Shown: positions 1-8,577, counted from the first letter of the stretch. The stretch is DNA of 32,549 bases from Nostocoides japonicum T1-X7 (GCF_001046855.1 NZ_HF570958.1:592552-625100), one strand, 5' to 3'. Notes: generated by a model not told the origin, from the sequence alone. Program-made: numbers and translations.

Positions 1-1
1 A

Positions 2-20
2 CATCGACTCGGCACGTGCG
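2..20 (-). repeat. Copy of the GCACGTGCCGAGT intergenic repeat
   Basis: Read on the minus strand this is GCACGTGCCGAGTCGATG, matching the arm repeated four times at 21846-22040. The window edge probably cuts a second arm, so whether this copy is also a hairpin cannot be seen. Confidence 0.6.
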
Positions 21-64
21 GGGTTGTCGTGGTCGGGCGGGGTGGTGCTGGCCGCGGAATGGCG

Positions 65-92
65 CCCTGGCGGGACCAGAGTCGCGCCAGGG
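65..92. repeat. Small hairpin downstream of nei
   Basis: CCCTGGCG (65-72) and CGCCAGGG (85-92) are perfect 8-base complementary arms around a 12-base loop. It lies directly beside the larger hairpin at 96-145. Confidence 0.5.
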
Positions 93-95
93 AAC

Positions 96-145
96 CTTCT
101 GGGGAAGGTAGCCAGAGTCAGGGCTCTGGTCATCTTCCCCAGAAG
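96..145. repeat. 50-base inverted repeat, possible terminator
   Basis: CTTCTGGGGAAG (96-107) pairs perfectly with CTTCCCCAGAAG (134-145). An inner CCAGAG/CTCTGG pair (112-117 and 124-129) is separated from it by a short mismatched bulge. The structure is almost symmetrical, so it would fold on either strand. It could terminate the lhr-nei transcript about 175 bases past the nei stop, or be a dispersed palindromic repeat; there is no T-tract to decide. Confidence 0.5.
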
Positions 146-250
146 GGCTCGTCCGCGGCGACGGGCTTCGAGGGGCGAACGGGGCGTCGCTCGGCCGCGA
201 CCCGACGGTGGCCCCGAGCAGGCGGCCGGCGGCGCGAGCCGACACCTTGT

Positions 251-290
251 GGGTGAGGTGGCCTACGTTCCGACGTCGGCCAGGTCACCC
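251..290. repeat. 40-base imperfect inverted repeat
   Basis: Two 18-base arms match at 15 of 18 positions around a 4-base centre (269-272). The left arm, GGGTGAGGTGGCCTACGT, occurs again with one change on the minus strand at 20000-20017, so it belongs to a dispersed family. It lies 30 bases past the nei stop codon and could act as a terminator. Confidence 0.5.
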
Positions 291-320
291 GCAAGGAAGG
301 ACCCGGTCAGCGCTGTGCAC

Positions 321-1202
321 TCAGGGCTTGCGGAGGCGCGGCTGGGCGCCGGGACGGCGGCCGGCGCCGAGGGGCCGGATCGGGCGTCCGTCGTCGTGCG
401 GCGCGAGGCCGCCCTGACAGGTCGGGCAGTAGAAGAGGACCCGCTGCGTCGGGGCCTCACCGATGGACGCGACCCGGACCGTGTCGCCGCAGCGCAGGCA
501 GGGCCGCCCGGAGCGGGCATGGACATAGGTGCTCCGGCCCTCCCGGTGGATGCCGGTGCTGCTCGGGATCGCCTCGCGCAGCCCGGCGGACATGAGGGTA
601 TGCACCCTCTCCAGGAGACCGGGTAGCGCCTCGAGGTGGGCCCTTGGCGGGTCCCATGGCGGCAGCCGGGCGATGAAGAGTCCTTCGGCAGCCCACATCG
701 TCCCGATCCCGGCGACGCTTCGCTGGTCGAGGAGCGCGGAGCCGAGGGTGCCGCCGTGGGCCCGCAGGTTGGCCACCGCGATGTTCCCCAGGCGCTCGCC
801 CCAGGCGGGGTCGAGGATGTCCGGGCCGAGGTGGCCCACGTGCCGGCCCTCGTCTCGCGTCGGGACGAGGTCGAGCATGCCGAGGCGCAGCCCGATGGCC
901 GTCCAGTCCTCCGTGCCGAGGACTGCCCGAACGTCCGGGCGCCGCGCTTGTCGATCGGCATCGCCTCCGCTCGCCGCGACGCGCCACTGCCCCTCCATCC
1001 GCAGGTGCGAATGCAGCGTCAACCCGCAGTCGAGACGGTGGAGCAGGTGCTTCCCCCGCGGGAGGACCTCGACCGTCGTCGCACCGCGCAGGTCGCTGGT
1101 CGCCAGCGAGGGCCAGCGCAGGTCCCACCGGGTGAGGACGGCACCGGCGAGCGCGGCGTCGAGTCGGTGCGCTGTGCGCCAGACGGTGTCGCCCTCAGGC
1201 AT
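321..1202 (-). CDS. nei: Fpg/Nei-family DNA glycosylase/AP lyase (endonuclease VIII-like)
   Basis: This 293-residue protein begins MPEGDT. After removal of the initiator Met this exposes the catalytic proline followed by the conserved glutamate of the Fpg/Nei family, which excises oxidised bases and nicks the resulting abasic site. A helix-two-turn-helix region (GIGTMWAAEGLF, about residue 165) and a C-terminal zinc finger of CxxC-x16-CxxC type (about residues 235-263) are both visible, so the enzyme looks complete. The start lies 15 bases after the lhr stop on the same strand, so the two are probably co-transcribed. In Mycobacterium tuberculosis lhr and nei are also neighbours. Assignment to Nei rather than MutM/Fpg rests on the N-terminal sequence and the lhr context; substrate preference is inferred. 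Confidence 0.93.
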   Translation of the reverse strand: MPEGDTVWRTAHRLDAALAGAVLTRWDLRWPSLATSDLRGATTVEVLPRGKHLLHRLDCGLTLHSHLRMEGQWRVAASGGDADRQARRPDVRAVLGTEDWTAIGLRLGMLDLVPTRDEGRHVGHLGPDILDPAWGERLGNIAVANLRAHGGTLGSALLDQRSVAGIGTMWAAEGLFIARLPPWDPPRAHLEALPGLLERVHTLMSAGLREAIPSSTGIHREGRSTYVHARSGRPCLRCGDTVRVASIGEAPTQRVLFYCPTCQGGLAPHDDGRPIRPLGAGRRPGAQPRLRKP

Positions 1203-1217
1203 GGGTCGCGAGCATCG

Positions 1218-4200
1218 TCATCGGCGCAGCCGTAGACCGCGGGGGGTCGTGTGGAAGCCGGCGGCCGCGAGCGCGGCGGCCAGGGGCTCGTCGGACCCCA
1301 GGACGGACGAGCCGTCGGCCTTCTCGACGGTCAGCCGCCCGAGTGCTCCGTCCCGGACGGCGAGGGCGAGGGCGTCGGCCGACGACTGGAGCGGCTCGGG
1401 GTCCTTCGTCCACGACAGGAGGGTGCGACCACCGCGCTCGACGTAGAGGACGAGCTCGCCGTCGACGAGGACGACGAGGGCGCCGGCCTTGCGCGACGGC
1501 TGGTGACCACGGACCCTGGCCTCTTGCGGTTCGCCGGAGCCGGTCCGGCCCGGTCCGGCCGCCCGCGCGGCACCGACCGCAGGGCTGTCCTCGGCTCGCC
1601 CGGCAAGCGAGCCGCCCCTCCCGTTCGTGCCGCGCAGGGTGACCGTCCCGCGTGCGCCGGATGCGGTGTCGGGGTGGCTGCCGGCCAGACCGGCGCGATC
1701 GGGCCAGGGCAGTGCGGCGCCGTACGGGTTCGCCGGGTCGCTCGCCGCGAGGACGAGGGTCGTCGTCGCCGGCCGTCGAGTGTCACGAGGAATGCCGCGC
1801 CCGGTGGCCGTCCCTGGCGCGGACTCCTGCGCCCGGTCCCATGGCGCCGCGTCCGGCGGTGCGATGCCCCTCGACCTGGACCCCCGCGAGGTGGACTCCG
1901 TCGACGTGACGTCCCACCGCGGCGTCTCCTGCTCCCTCGCCTCGGGTTCGGAGGAAAGAGAACGAGAGGTGGCCCGCAGGCGGTCGACGGCTCCACCCGT
2001 CGCGAACTGCGACGCGCCGAGACCGTCGACGAAGTAGCCGCGGCGGACCCGCCCGGACTCCTCGGCAGCGGCGAGCACCCGGTAGAGCGCGGCGAACCCG
2101 CCCTCGATGTCCTCGGCGACGACCGAGCCGCGGGTGAGGACGCCGTACCGGTCGAGGAGCAGCTCGGCCGTGGCGTAGGCGAGCACCGTCGGGTCGATCT
2201 CGACGGCGGGCAGGAGCGACCAGCGACCGACCGCCGTCGGAGGCGTTGCGAGCCCCGCCGCGCTGGTCCGGCCGGATGAGCGCGCCTGGATCCGACCCGT
2301 CGACAGGCCGCCGAACGCACCGAGTGAGCCGCGGCGACCGGCATACCGGCTTGCCGTCGGCCCCGACCGGGACCGGCGATGCGCCGTGCGGCCCTGGGCC
2401 ACGAGGGCGCGGAGCGGGGCGAGGGTGTCACCGGTGACGTGTCCGCTCCAGACGAGCTCCCAGAGGGTGTCGACGAGCGGCACGTCGCCGGGGGCGCCGA
2501 CGGCCTCCACGAGGGTCCGGAAGAAGTACGCGCCCCCGCCACCGAGCGCGTCGAGGACGGCATGCCCCGCGTCGTCGACGTCGGCCGCCGGAGGGGCGAG
2601 CGTGAGGTGGGCGGTATCGGCGAGGTGGAGCGAGACCCAGCCGTCGTCGCCGGCGAGCGAGCCGTTGCCCTGCCACAGCACGATGCCGGAGCTCATCGCC
2701 TCGTCGAGGAGCGCGGGGGAGTAGTCGGCGACGCGGGCGGGGAGGACGAGGGACTCCAGCGCGCTCGCCGGGACGCGGGCACCGGACAGCTGCTCCACGG
2801 CACGGACGAGGCCGTCGACCCCGCGCAGGCTGCCCCCGACCCCCTGCCATCGGGGCAGGAACCGGGCGAAGTCGCGCCCGGTCACCGGCTCGACCTCCGA
2901 GCGCAGGGCGGCGAGCGAGCGGCGGCGGAGCAGGCGCAGCACCTCGGCGTCGCACAGCTCCGTCGAGGAGTGCACCTGGGTCAGCTGGGCCGGCAACAGC
3001 TCGCCCTCGACGAGGCGGCCGGTCGCGACGAGCCGGCGGAGCGCGTCGGTCGCGACGGCCACCCCGACACCCCACCACGCCGAGACGTCGTGGGTCGTGA
3101 AGGGACCGTGGGTCCGGGCGTACCGGGCCATGAGGTCGCCGAGCGGGTCGGCGACCGGCTCGAGGAAGGCGGCGGCGATGCCGACGGGGAGCTGGGCTCC
3201 GAGGGCGTCGCGCAGCCGGGCCGCGTCCTCGATCGCGGCGAACCGCTCCTCGCCGGCGATCCGCACCCGGATGACCCGGCGGGCGGCTTCGAGGTCGACG
3301 AGCATCGATCCCGCCGCCGTGGAGGTCGTGCCGTCGACGCAGCGGGCGACGACCGCATCGAGGGGCAGCGGGCCGAGCGCCCGGAGCAGGTCGGCGACGT
3401 CCTCGGCGTCGCGGCAGGCGCGCTCGGGGACGAGGCGCTGCAGCTCACGCTCGGTGCGGGTCACCTCGGCGGGGTCGAGGAGGTCGCGCAGCGACATCGC
3501 GTCGCCCCGGCCGAGGAGCTCGGCGAGCAGGCCCGGGTCGAGGGACAGCGCGGCGGCCCGGCGCTCGGCGAGCGGGGAGTCGCCTTCGTAGAGGAACTGG
3601 GCGACGTAGCCGAACAGGAGCGATCGGGCGAACGGCGACGGCTCCCGGCTCTCGACCTCGACGACGGTCACCTCGCGGGAGCCGACGCGGCGCATGAGAT
3701 CGGTGAGGGCGGGCACGTCGAAGACGTCCTGCAGGCACTCGCGGACGGCCTCGAGGACGATGGGGAACGTGGGGTACTGCGCGGCGACCTGGAGCAGCTG
3801 CGCCGCCCGCTGGCGCTGCTGCCACAGGGGTTGACGCTTGTCGGGGCGACGCCGGGGGAGCAGCAGGGCCCGCGCGGCGCACTCGCGGAACCTCGCGGCG
3901 AAGAGCGCCGAGCCGCCGATCTGCTCGGTCACGAGGTCGTGGACCTCGTCGGGGTCGAGGACGACGAGGTCGAGCAGCTCGGGGCCCGCTCCCGACCCGT
4001 CGCGGCCATCGCCCTCGCCCCAGAGCTCGACGTCGGGCAGGCGCAGGACGATGCCGTCGTCGCTGTGGGCGGCCTGGACGTCGACCCCGAACCGCTCCTG
4101 CAGCCGGGCCGACACGGCGAGCGCCCAGGGGGCGTGGACCTGGGCGCCGTACGGCGTGTGGATGGCCACCCGCCAGTCGCCGAGCTCGTCGCGGAATCGC

Positions 4201-6263
4201 TCGACGACGACGGTCCGGTCGTCCGGGACCCGGCCGGTCGCCTCGCGCTGCTCCTGGAGGTATGCGACGAGGTTGTCGGCGGCCCACTGGTCCAGGCCCG
4301 CGGCGAGCAGCCGGCGCGTGGCCTCGGGAGCCGGCAGCGAGACGACCTCGCGGACGAAGCCGCCGACGGCCGCGCCCAGCTCCGCGGGCCGCCCGAGGGC
4401 GTCCCCGATCCAGAACGGCAGCCGGCCGGGGACGCCGGGCGCGGGCGTCACGAGGACGCGGTCGTGGGTGATGTCCTCGATGCGCCACGTCGAGGTGCCG
4501 AGGGTGAAGGTGTCGCCGACCCGCGACTCGTAGACCATCTCCTCGTCGAGCTCGCCGACCCGCCGCCCGGGACCGTCCCCGGAGGCGAGGAACACGGCAT
4601 ACAGGCCCCGGTCGGGGATCGTGCCGCCACTGGTGACGGCGAGCCGCTGGGCGCCGCGCCGGCCGGTCAGCGTGCCGGCGATGCGGTCCCAGACGAGGCG
4701 GGGCCGCAGCTCGGCGAACTCGTCGCTCGGGTACTTGCCGGCCAGCATGTCGAGGACGGCCTCGAGCGTGCCTCGGGTGAGGGTGGCGAACGACGCGGTT
4801 CGCCGGACGAGGGCCTCGACCTCCTCGACGGTCCACTCGTCGAGGGCGCACATCGCGACGATCTGCTGGGCGAGGACGTCGAGGGGGTTCGACGGGACGT
4901 GGAGCGCCTCGATGGCGCCGGCCCGCATCCGCTCGGCGACGACGGCCGTCTGGACGAGGTCGCCCCGGAACTTGGGGAACATCACGCCGTGGCTCACCGC
5001 GCCCACCTGGTGCCCGGCCCGGCCGACCCGCTGCAGCCCGGAGGCGACGCTCGGTGGCGACTCGACCTGGACGACGAGATCGACGGCGCCCATGTCGATG
5101 CCGAGCTCGAGCGAGCTCGTCGCGACGACGGCCGGGAGCCGACCCGCCTTGAGCGCCTCCTCGATGTCCGCCCGCTGCTCCTTGCTCACCGATCCGTGGT
5201 GCGCGCGGGCCAGGACCGCGGGTGCCCCGGTCGACTGGCCGGACTGGGCCATGACCTGGGCAGGGGTGCGCCCTCCGGATGTGCCGGTATGCCGGGACTG
5301 GGTGTCCGCGTCCTCTGGATCCGCGGCCTGTGCGAGGCGCTCGTCCCAGATCTCGTTGAGCCGGGTCGTGAGCCGCTCGGCGAGCCGTCGGGAGTTGGCG
5401 AAGACGAGCGTCGAGCGGTGGTCGGCGACGAGGTCGACGATCCGCTCCTCGACGTGCGGCCAGATCGACGAGCGCCGCTCCGGGCCGGCGGCCGGGCCGC
5501 TGAGGTCGCCCGTCGTCTCGCCGAGCGCCGAGAGGTCGGGGACCGGCACGACGACCTGGAGGTCCCACCGCTTGGCCGAGGGCGGCTGGACGATCTCCAC
5601 CGGTCGCCCGCCGGCGAGGAACCGGGCGACCTCCTCGACGGGCCGGACGGTCGCCGACAGCCCGATCCGCTGCGCGGGCGCGTCGAGCAGCGCGTCGAGC
5701 CGCTCGAGCGAGACCGCGAGGTGGGCCCCGCGCTTGGTGCCCGCGACGGCATGGACCTCGTCGAGGATGACGGTCTCGACACCGGTCAGGGCCTCGCGGA
5801 CCGACGAGGTGAGCATGAGGAAGAGCGACTCCGGTGTCGTGATGAGGACGTCCGTGGGCCGCCGGGCGAAGGCGCGCCGCTCGTCGGCCGGGGTGTCGCC
5901 GGACCGGACGCCGACCGTGATGTCCGGTCGCGGCAGGCCGAGCCGGTCGGCGGCGTGGCCGATGCCGACGAGAGGGGAGCGGAGGTTGCGCTCGACGTCG
6001 ACGGCGAGCGCCTTCATCGGCGAGACGTAGAGGACCCGGCACCGTCGGCGCGGATCGGCCGCCGGACCCTCGTGGGCGAGCCGGTCGAGTGCCCAGAGGA
6101 ACGCCGAGAGCGTCTTGCCCGACCCGGTCGGCGCGACGACGAGCGTGTGGTGGCCCGAGCTGATCGCCTCCCAGGCACCCTCCTGGGCGGCGGTGGGCTC
6201 GCTGAAGGAGCCGCGGAACCACGCCTGGGTCGCGGGCGAGAAGCGGTCGAGCACATCGGTCAT
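1218..6263 (-). CDS. lhr: ATP-dependent DNA helicase Lhr (superfamily 2)
   Basis: The protein has 1681 residues. Lhr helicases translocate 3' to 5' on single-stranded DNA and are linked to DNA repair in actinobacteria. Walker A APTGSGKT lies at residues 44-51, DEVH near 168-171, and the second RecA-like domain carries HHGSVS, SSLELGIDMG and QRVGRAGHQ. The Lhr core and the long C-terminal domain (ending DGELVLYVERGGRTLLSW) follow. I chose the ATG at 6263 because it follows the DUF6933 stop by four bases and has a GGGTGG/GGTGA purine stretch before it; a GTG at 6290 would add nine residues. It is longer than the roughly 1500 residues usual for the family. The excess lies in two poorly conserved Ser/Arg/Gly-rich linkers near residues 1430-1497 and 1522-1588, which interrupt otherwise conserved sequence. 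Confidence 0.95.
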   Translation of the reverse strand: MTDVLDRFSPATQAWFRGSFSEPTAAQEGAWEAISSGHHTLVVAPTGSGKTLSAFLWALDRLAHEGPAADPRRRCRVLYVSPMKALAVDVERNLRSPLVGIGHAADRLGLPRPDITVGVRSGDTPADERRAFARRPTDVLITTPESLFLMLTSSVREALTGVETVILDEVHAVAGTKRGAHLAVSLERLDALLDAPAQRIGLSATVRPVEEVARFLAGGRPVEIVQPPSAKRWDLQVVVPVPDLSALGETTGDLSGPAAGPERRSSIWPHVEERIVDLVADHRSTLVFANSRRLAERLTTRLNEIWDERLAQAADPEDADTQSRHTGTSGGRTPAQVMAQSGQSTGAPAVLARAHHGSVSKEQRADIEEALKAGRLPAVVATSSLELGIDMGAVDLVVQVESPPSVASGLQRVGRAGHQVGAVSHGVMFPKFRGDLVQTAVVAERMRAGAIEALHVPSNPLDVLAQQIVAMCALDEWTVEEVEALVRRTASFATLTRGTLEAVLDMLAGKYPSDEFAELRPRLVWDRIAGTLTGRRGAQRLAVTSGGTIPDRGLYAVFLASGDGPGRRVGELDEEMVYESRVGDTFTLGTSTWRIEDITHDRVLVTPAPGVPGRLPFWIGDALGRPAELGAAVGGFVREVVSLPAPEATRRLLAAGLDQWAADNLVAYLQEQREATGRVPDDRTVVVERFRDELGDWRVAIHTPYGAQVHAPWALAVSARLQERFGVDVQAAHSDDGIVLRLPDVELWGEGDGRDGSGAGPELLDLVVLDPDEVHDLVTEQIGGSALFAARFRECAARALLLPRRRPDKRQPLWQQRQRAAQLLQVAAQYPTFPIVLEAVRECLQDVFDVPALTDLMRRVGSREVTVVEVESREPSPFARSLLFGYVAQFLYEGDSPLAERRAAALSLDPGLLAELLGRGDAMSLRDLLDPAEVTRTERELQRLVPERACRDAEDVADLLRALGPLPLDAVVARCVDGTTSTAAGSMLVDLEAARRVIRVRIAGEERFAAIEDAARLRDALGAQLPVGIAAAFLEPVADPLGDLMARYARTHGPFTTHDVSAWWGVGVAVATDALRRLVATGRLVEGELLPAQLTQVHSSTELCDAEVLRLLRRRSLAALRSEVEPVTGRDFARFLPRWQGVGGSLRGVDGLVRAVEQLSGARVPASALESLVLPARVADYSPALLDEAMSSGIVLWQGNGSLAGDDGWVSLHLADTAHLTLAPPAADVDDAGHAVLDALGGGGAYFFRTLVEAVGAPGDVPLVDTLWELVWSGHVTGDTLAPLRALVAQGRTAHRRSRSGPTASRYAGRRGSLGAFGGLSTGRIQARSSGRTSAAGLATPPTAVGRWSLLPAVEIDPTVLAYATAELLLDRYGVLTRGSVVAEDIEGGFAALYRVLAAAEESGRVRRGYFVDGLGASQFATGGAVDRLRATSRSLSSEPEAREQETPRWDVTSTESTSRGSRSRGIAPPDAAPWDRAQESAPGTATGRGIPRDTRRPATTTLVLAASDPANPYGAALPWPDRAGLAGSHPDTASGARGTVTLRGTNGRGGSLAGRAEDSPAVGAARAAGPGRTGSGEPQEARVRGHQPSRKAGALVVLVDGELVLYVERGGRTLLSWTKDPEPLQSSADALALAVRDGALGRLTVEKADGSSVLGSDEPLAAALAAAGFHTTPRGLRLRR

Positions 6264-6267
6264 CAGG

Positions 6268-6825
6268 TCACCCACCCTGCCACCTGCCACCGACAGTCAC
6301 CCGAGCCCTTGGCCCAGGAACCCGGCGTTCCGCGGACGGGGACGGCCGGAGGCTGCCGAGGAGGGCGTGCAGCTCGGCGTCGGAGAAGGTATGGGATGTG
6401 TTGAGCGGGCCGCACGGGACGTGCGCGAGGTCCATCGACAACGCCCCGAGGTCGAGGTCGCCTGTCTCGGTGCGCCGATGGTCGGCGCGGAACGCGAAGT
6501 CGTTCATCGAGCCGACGACCGACCTGTTTGCGGTACGTGCGATCCGCACCTCCTCCAGGTGCGTCCTCTCGTCATCCACGAGCTCCTGCGCCACCCCGAG
6601 AGCCAGGAGCGCGTCGGCGATCAGGTCGGGGAGCCGCCCCGGCAGCCCTTTCGCTGGAGCCAACGGCGTGACGACCGGGACCAGGGTCCGGGCGTTGACG
6701 AGGATGACGTGCGGACGCCTCCACCCCAGGAGATTCGCGTACCAGTCACCCAGCAGGGTCGTCGATGCCTCGCCCGGTCCGCCGGGGATGCCGCCGATCC
6801 TGTCGCGCAGCCCGCACTTCTCGCA
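6268..6825 (-). CDS. DUF6933 family protein, 5' end probably frameshifted
   Basis: The frame reads through GDWYANLL, ARTLVPVV, IARTANRSVVGSMNDFA and APCGPL-like VPCGPLN, which I recognise as DUF6933, a family of unknown function. The conserved part is intact to the stop, about 185 codons. In this frame a TGA sits at 6826-6828, and no ATG, GTG or TTG occurs between it and the WYANLL motif; the first is a TTG at 6661-6663, inside the domain. An ATG at 6838 opens the neighbouring frame (MPPLMRE), and removing one base around 6815-6823 would join it to KCGLRD. The gene is therefore either a recent frameshift pseudogene or carries a one-base sequence error. It ends four bases before the lhr start on the same strand. 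Confidence 0.7.
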   Translation of the reverse strand, partial: CEKCGLRDRIGGIPGGPGEASTTLLGDWYANLLGWRRPHVILVNARTLVPVVTPLAPAKGLPGRLPDLIADALLALGVAQELVDDERTHLEEVRIARTANRSVVGSMNDFAFRADHRRTETGDLDLGALSMDLAHVPCGPLNTSHTFSDAELHALLGSLRPSPSAERRVPGPRARVTVGGRWQGG

Positions 6826-6828
6826 TCA

Positions 6829-7173
6829 GCGGTGGCATTGGGGGTCCGCCGGCCCCACCGACAGGCAATCGGAAGAGGCCCCTCCCCCAGGACCAGCCTG
6901 GTGAGCACGGTCGGCGTCACCGTCCACGGTCCGACGCGCCCCATTGCCTGTTCGTCGGCCCGGTTCCCGCAACAGACTTGACGGAAGCGCAGTTGCGTGA
7001 TACCCCCGCGAGTCGTCCTGCCTGTGTGCCGGACGATCGCAAACGGGCGGTTCCGATGGGGGCGAGACGGTTCGCGGCGACTGCTTGGTCCGAGCCAGAT
7101 CGCTCGTGGGGGCCCGACAGTAGGGTGAGCACGGTCCGGTGAACGTTGGGCCGCCTCGAGGGAGAGCAACGAG
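6829..7173. other. Divergent intergenic region between DUF6933 and RibD-like genes
   Basis: No protein family is recognisable in any frame. A TAGGGT hexamer at 7121-7126, about 47 bases before the start at 7174, fits a -10 box for the rightward gene. A promoter for the leftward DUF6933-lhr-nei unit should lie here too, but I could not pick a clear one. Confidence 0.45.
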
Positions 7174-7743
7174 ATGAGGCTACTTCGGTACTCCATCAAC
7201 GTCACGCTGGACGGCTGCTGCCATCACGAGGCGGGGCTGCCGCCGGACGAGGAGTCGATGCGCTACTGGACCACCCAGATGGCACGAGCCGACGCCCTGC
7301 TGTTCGGTCGGGTGACCTACCAGATGATGGAGTCGGCGTGGCGGAAGCCGGCCACCGGCACCTGGCCCGACTGGATGGACGAGTGGGAGGTCCCGTTCGC
7401 CGAGGCCATCGACCGGGCGCGGAAGTACGTCGTCTCCAGCACGCTGGGTGGGGCGGACTGGAATGCCGAGGTGGTGCGGGGCGACCTGGGTGAAGCGGTT
7501 CGCCGGCTCAAGCAGGAGCCGGGCGAGGGCCTCTGGGTGGGTGGAGTGACCCTTCCCCTGGCGTTGGCAGACCTGGGACTGATCGACGAGTACGAGTTCG
7601 TCGTGCAGCCGGTCCTTGCCGGACGCGGGCCGACACTGCTCGCCGGTCTGCGCGAGCGCATCCGGCTGAAGCTCGTGGAGCGCCAGGAGTTCCGGTCGGG
7701 GGCGGTCGCCATGCGCTTCCTGCCCGTGCCAGTTCCGGCCTGA
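7174..7743 (+). CDS. Dihydrofolate reductase-family (RibD C-terminal-like) protein
   Basis: This 189-residue protein starts MRLLRYSINVTLDGC and contains ADALLFGRVTYQMM, KYVVSSTL, and GLWVGGVTLPLALADLGLIDEYEFVVQPVLAGRGP. These are hallmarks of the DHFR/RibD C-terminal fold, which binds NADPH. Members of this stand-alone group are common in actinobacteria, but most have no assigned substrate, and this one should not be taken as the housekeeping DHFR. The start is supported by a GGGAGAG ribosome-binding site nine bases upstream, and a TAGGGT -10 candidate lies at 7121-7126. It converges on the SnoaL-like gene at 7815. Confidence 0.88.
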   Translation: MRLLRYSINVTLDGCCHHEAGLPPDEESMRYWTTQMARADALLFGRVTYQMMESAWRKPATGTWPDWMDEWEVPFAEAIDRARKYVVSSTLGGADWNAEVVRGDLGEAVRRLKQEPGEGLWVGGVTLPLALADLGLIDEYEFVVQPVLAGRGPTLLAGLRERIRLKLVERQEFRSGAVAMRFLPVPVPA

Positions 7744-7814
7744 CACCCCCCGAGGGGTCGGCGAACGCCCGCCGCACGGCACTCCGCGAGGTGCACCCTT
7801 CCGCCGCGCTCAAG

Positions 7815-8228
7815 TCATGCGTCTTCGCCCGGCGGCCGGTACAGCTGCTCGACGGCGGCATCGATGTCCGCGCCGCTGCGCTCGACGGTCTCTACATAGA
7901 GCCTGGCCGCCGCGATCTGTCCATCGTCGATCGTGGCCACGATCACTCCGCACATGGAGAACAGGGAACCGTCGACGTAGTGGCCACCCCACGCCACCTC
8001 GCCCCACTCCACCTGCCCGTCCTGGCACCACGCGAGGAGCTCGGCGTGGAAGTCCGGCACTCCGGCGAACACCGCCGTCCAGTTCTCCAGGACCTGCGTT
8101 CGCCCGCTGAAGGCCCGGTCGGGGTGAGCGGGCTGATCGCTTCGATAGTCGACGGCGAAGTGGGACGCGAGCCCCTCCGCGTCATGGACGTTCTGCGCCT
8201 CCGTGAGGCTCTCGAGGACGGTACCCAC
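7815..8228 (-). CDS. SnoaL-like / NTF2-fold protein
   Basis: This 137-residue protein (ESLTEAQNVHDAEGLASHFAVDY, GRTQVLENWTAVFAGVPDFHAELL, VEWGEVAWGGHYVDGSLFSMCGVIVATIDDGQIAAARLYVE) matches the SnoaL-like branch of the NTF2 cone fold. Proteins of this type can be small-molecule isomerases or hydrolases, or ligand-binding domains. Nothing here identifies the ligand. The GTG start at 8228 lies six bases after a TAGATT -10 box, so the mRNA is probably leaderless. No ribosome-binding site is seen. The ASCH gene lies 58 bases upstream on the same strand but seems to have its own promoter. Confidence 0.85.
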   Translation of the reverse strand: MGTVLESLTEAQNVHDAEGLASHFAVDYRSDQPAHPDRAFSGRTQVLENWTAVFAGVPDFHAELLAWCQDGQVEWGEVAWGGHYVDGSLFSMCGVIVATIDDGQIAAARLYVETVERSGADIDAAVEQLYRPPGEDA

Positions 8229-8234
8229 GATCCG

Positions 8235-8240
8235 AATCTA
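8235..8240 (-). promoter_or_regulatory. -10 box TAGATT for leaderless SnoaL-like gene
   Basis: On the minus strand TAGATT is followed by six bases and then the GTG at 8228, the geometry expected when transcription starts at the first base of the codon. No good -35 is visible. Confidence 0.5.
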
Positions 8241-8286
8241 CTCGGGCACCGACCCGCCCGCGGGTGCGTCGCAGGGCCGCACATCG

Positions 8287-8571
8287 CTACACGACGTGGA
8301 GCTCGATCCGGTAGACGAGGGTGTCATCGCCGATCGGGCCAGAGTGGGCCGCCCGGTCACGAAGAGCCTCGAGATCAGTCTCGCCTGACGCGGCCACATC
8401 ATCGTCGGTGATGGCCGAGAAGGGCAGCACCTCGAGGGAGTCGATCTCGATGACGACGCCGGCGGTGCGGTAGCGGCCACCCACCTTGACCTGCGGCCTG
8501 CTCCACCGCCGAATCGACACCGTGACCTCGCCGCCGGCGACCCGGTCGCGCAGGTCTCGACTGAACATCAT
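8287..8571 (-). CDS. Small ASCH-domain-like protein
   Basis: This 94-residue protein (MFSRDLRDRVAGGEVTVSIRRWSRPQVKVGGRYRTAG, then VVIEIDSLEVLPFSAITDDDVAASGETDLEALRDR) has the size and pattern of an ASCH domain: an entry strand, a basic WSRPQVKVG loop, and a following ITDDDAR-like acidic stretch. ASCH proteins have a beta-barrel related to PUA and are thought to bind RNA; some act on modified nucleosides. Its partner is unknown. Two ATGs in tandem (8571 and 8568) could start it. The first sits six bases after a TAGCGT -10 box, so I take 8571 and a leaderless transcript. Confidence 0.8.
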   Translation of the reverse strand: MMFSRDLRDRVAGGEVTVSIRRWSRPQVKVGGRYRTAGVVIEIDSLEVLPFSAITDDDVAASGETDLEALRDRAAHSGPIGDDTLVYRIELHVV

Positions 8572-8577
8572 CCCGCC

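Larger units (their letters stand above)
1..320. other. Gene-free region with inverted repeats
   Basis: I find no convincing gene downstream of nei here. The stretch holds a copy of the GCACGTGCCGAGT repeat at its very edge (2-20), two adjacent hairpins (65-92 and 96-145) and a longer imperfect inverted repeat (251-290). Any of these could end transcription arriving leftward from lhr-nei, but none has a T-run. Open frames crossing it have no recognisable protein content. Confidence 0.6.

Noticed and set aside
2379..6404. Very long open frame on the plus strand opposite lhr
   Set aside because: Its product is low-complexity Glu/Gly/Asp/Arg sequence typical of the reverse frame of GC-rich genes. 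The minus-strand Lhr is unmistakable.
6917..7142. Small genes in the gap left of the RibD-like gene
   Set aside because: Open frames exist on both strands, but none shows family similarity, a ribosome-binding site or normal composition.
7744..7814. Terminator between the RibD-like and SnoaL-like genes
   Set aside because: The ACCCC/GGGGT stem after the stop is only five bases long, too weak to assert.
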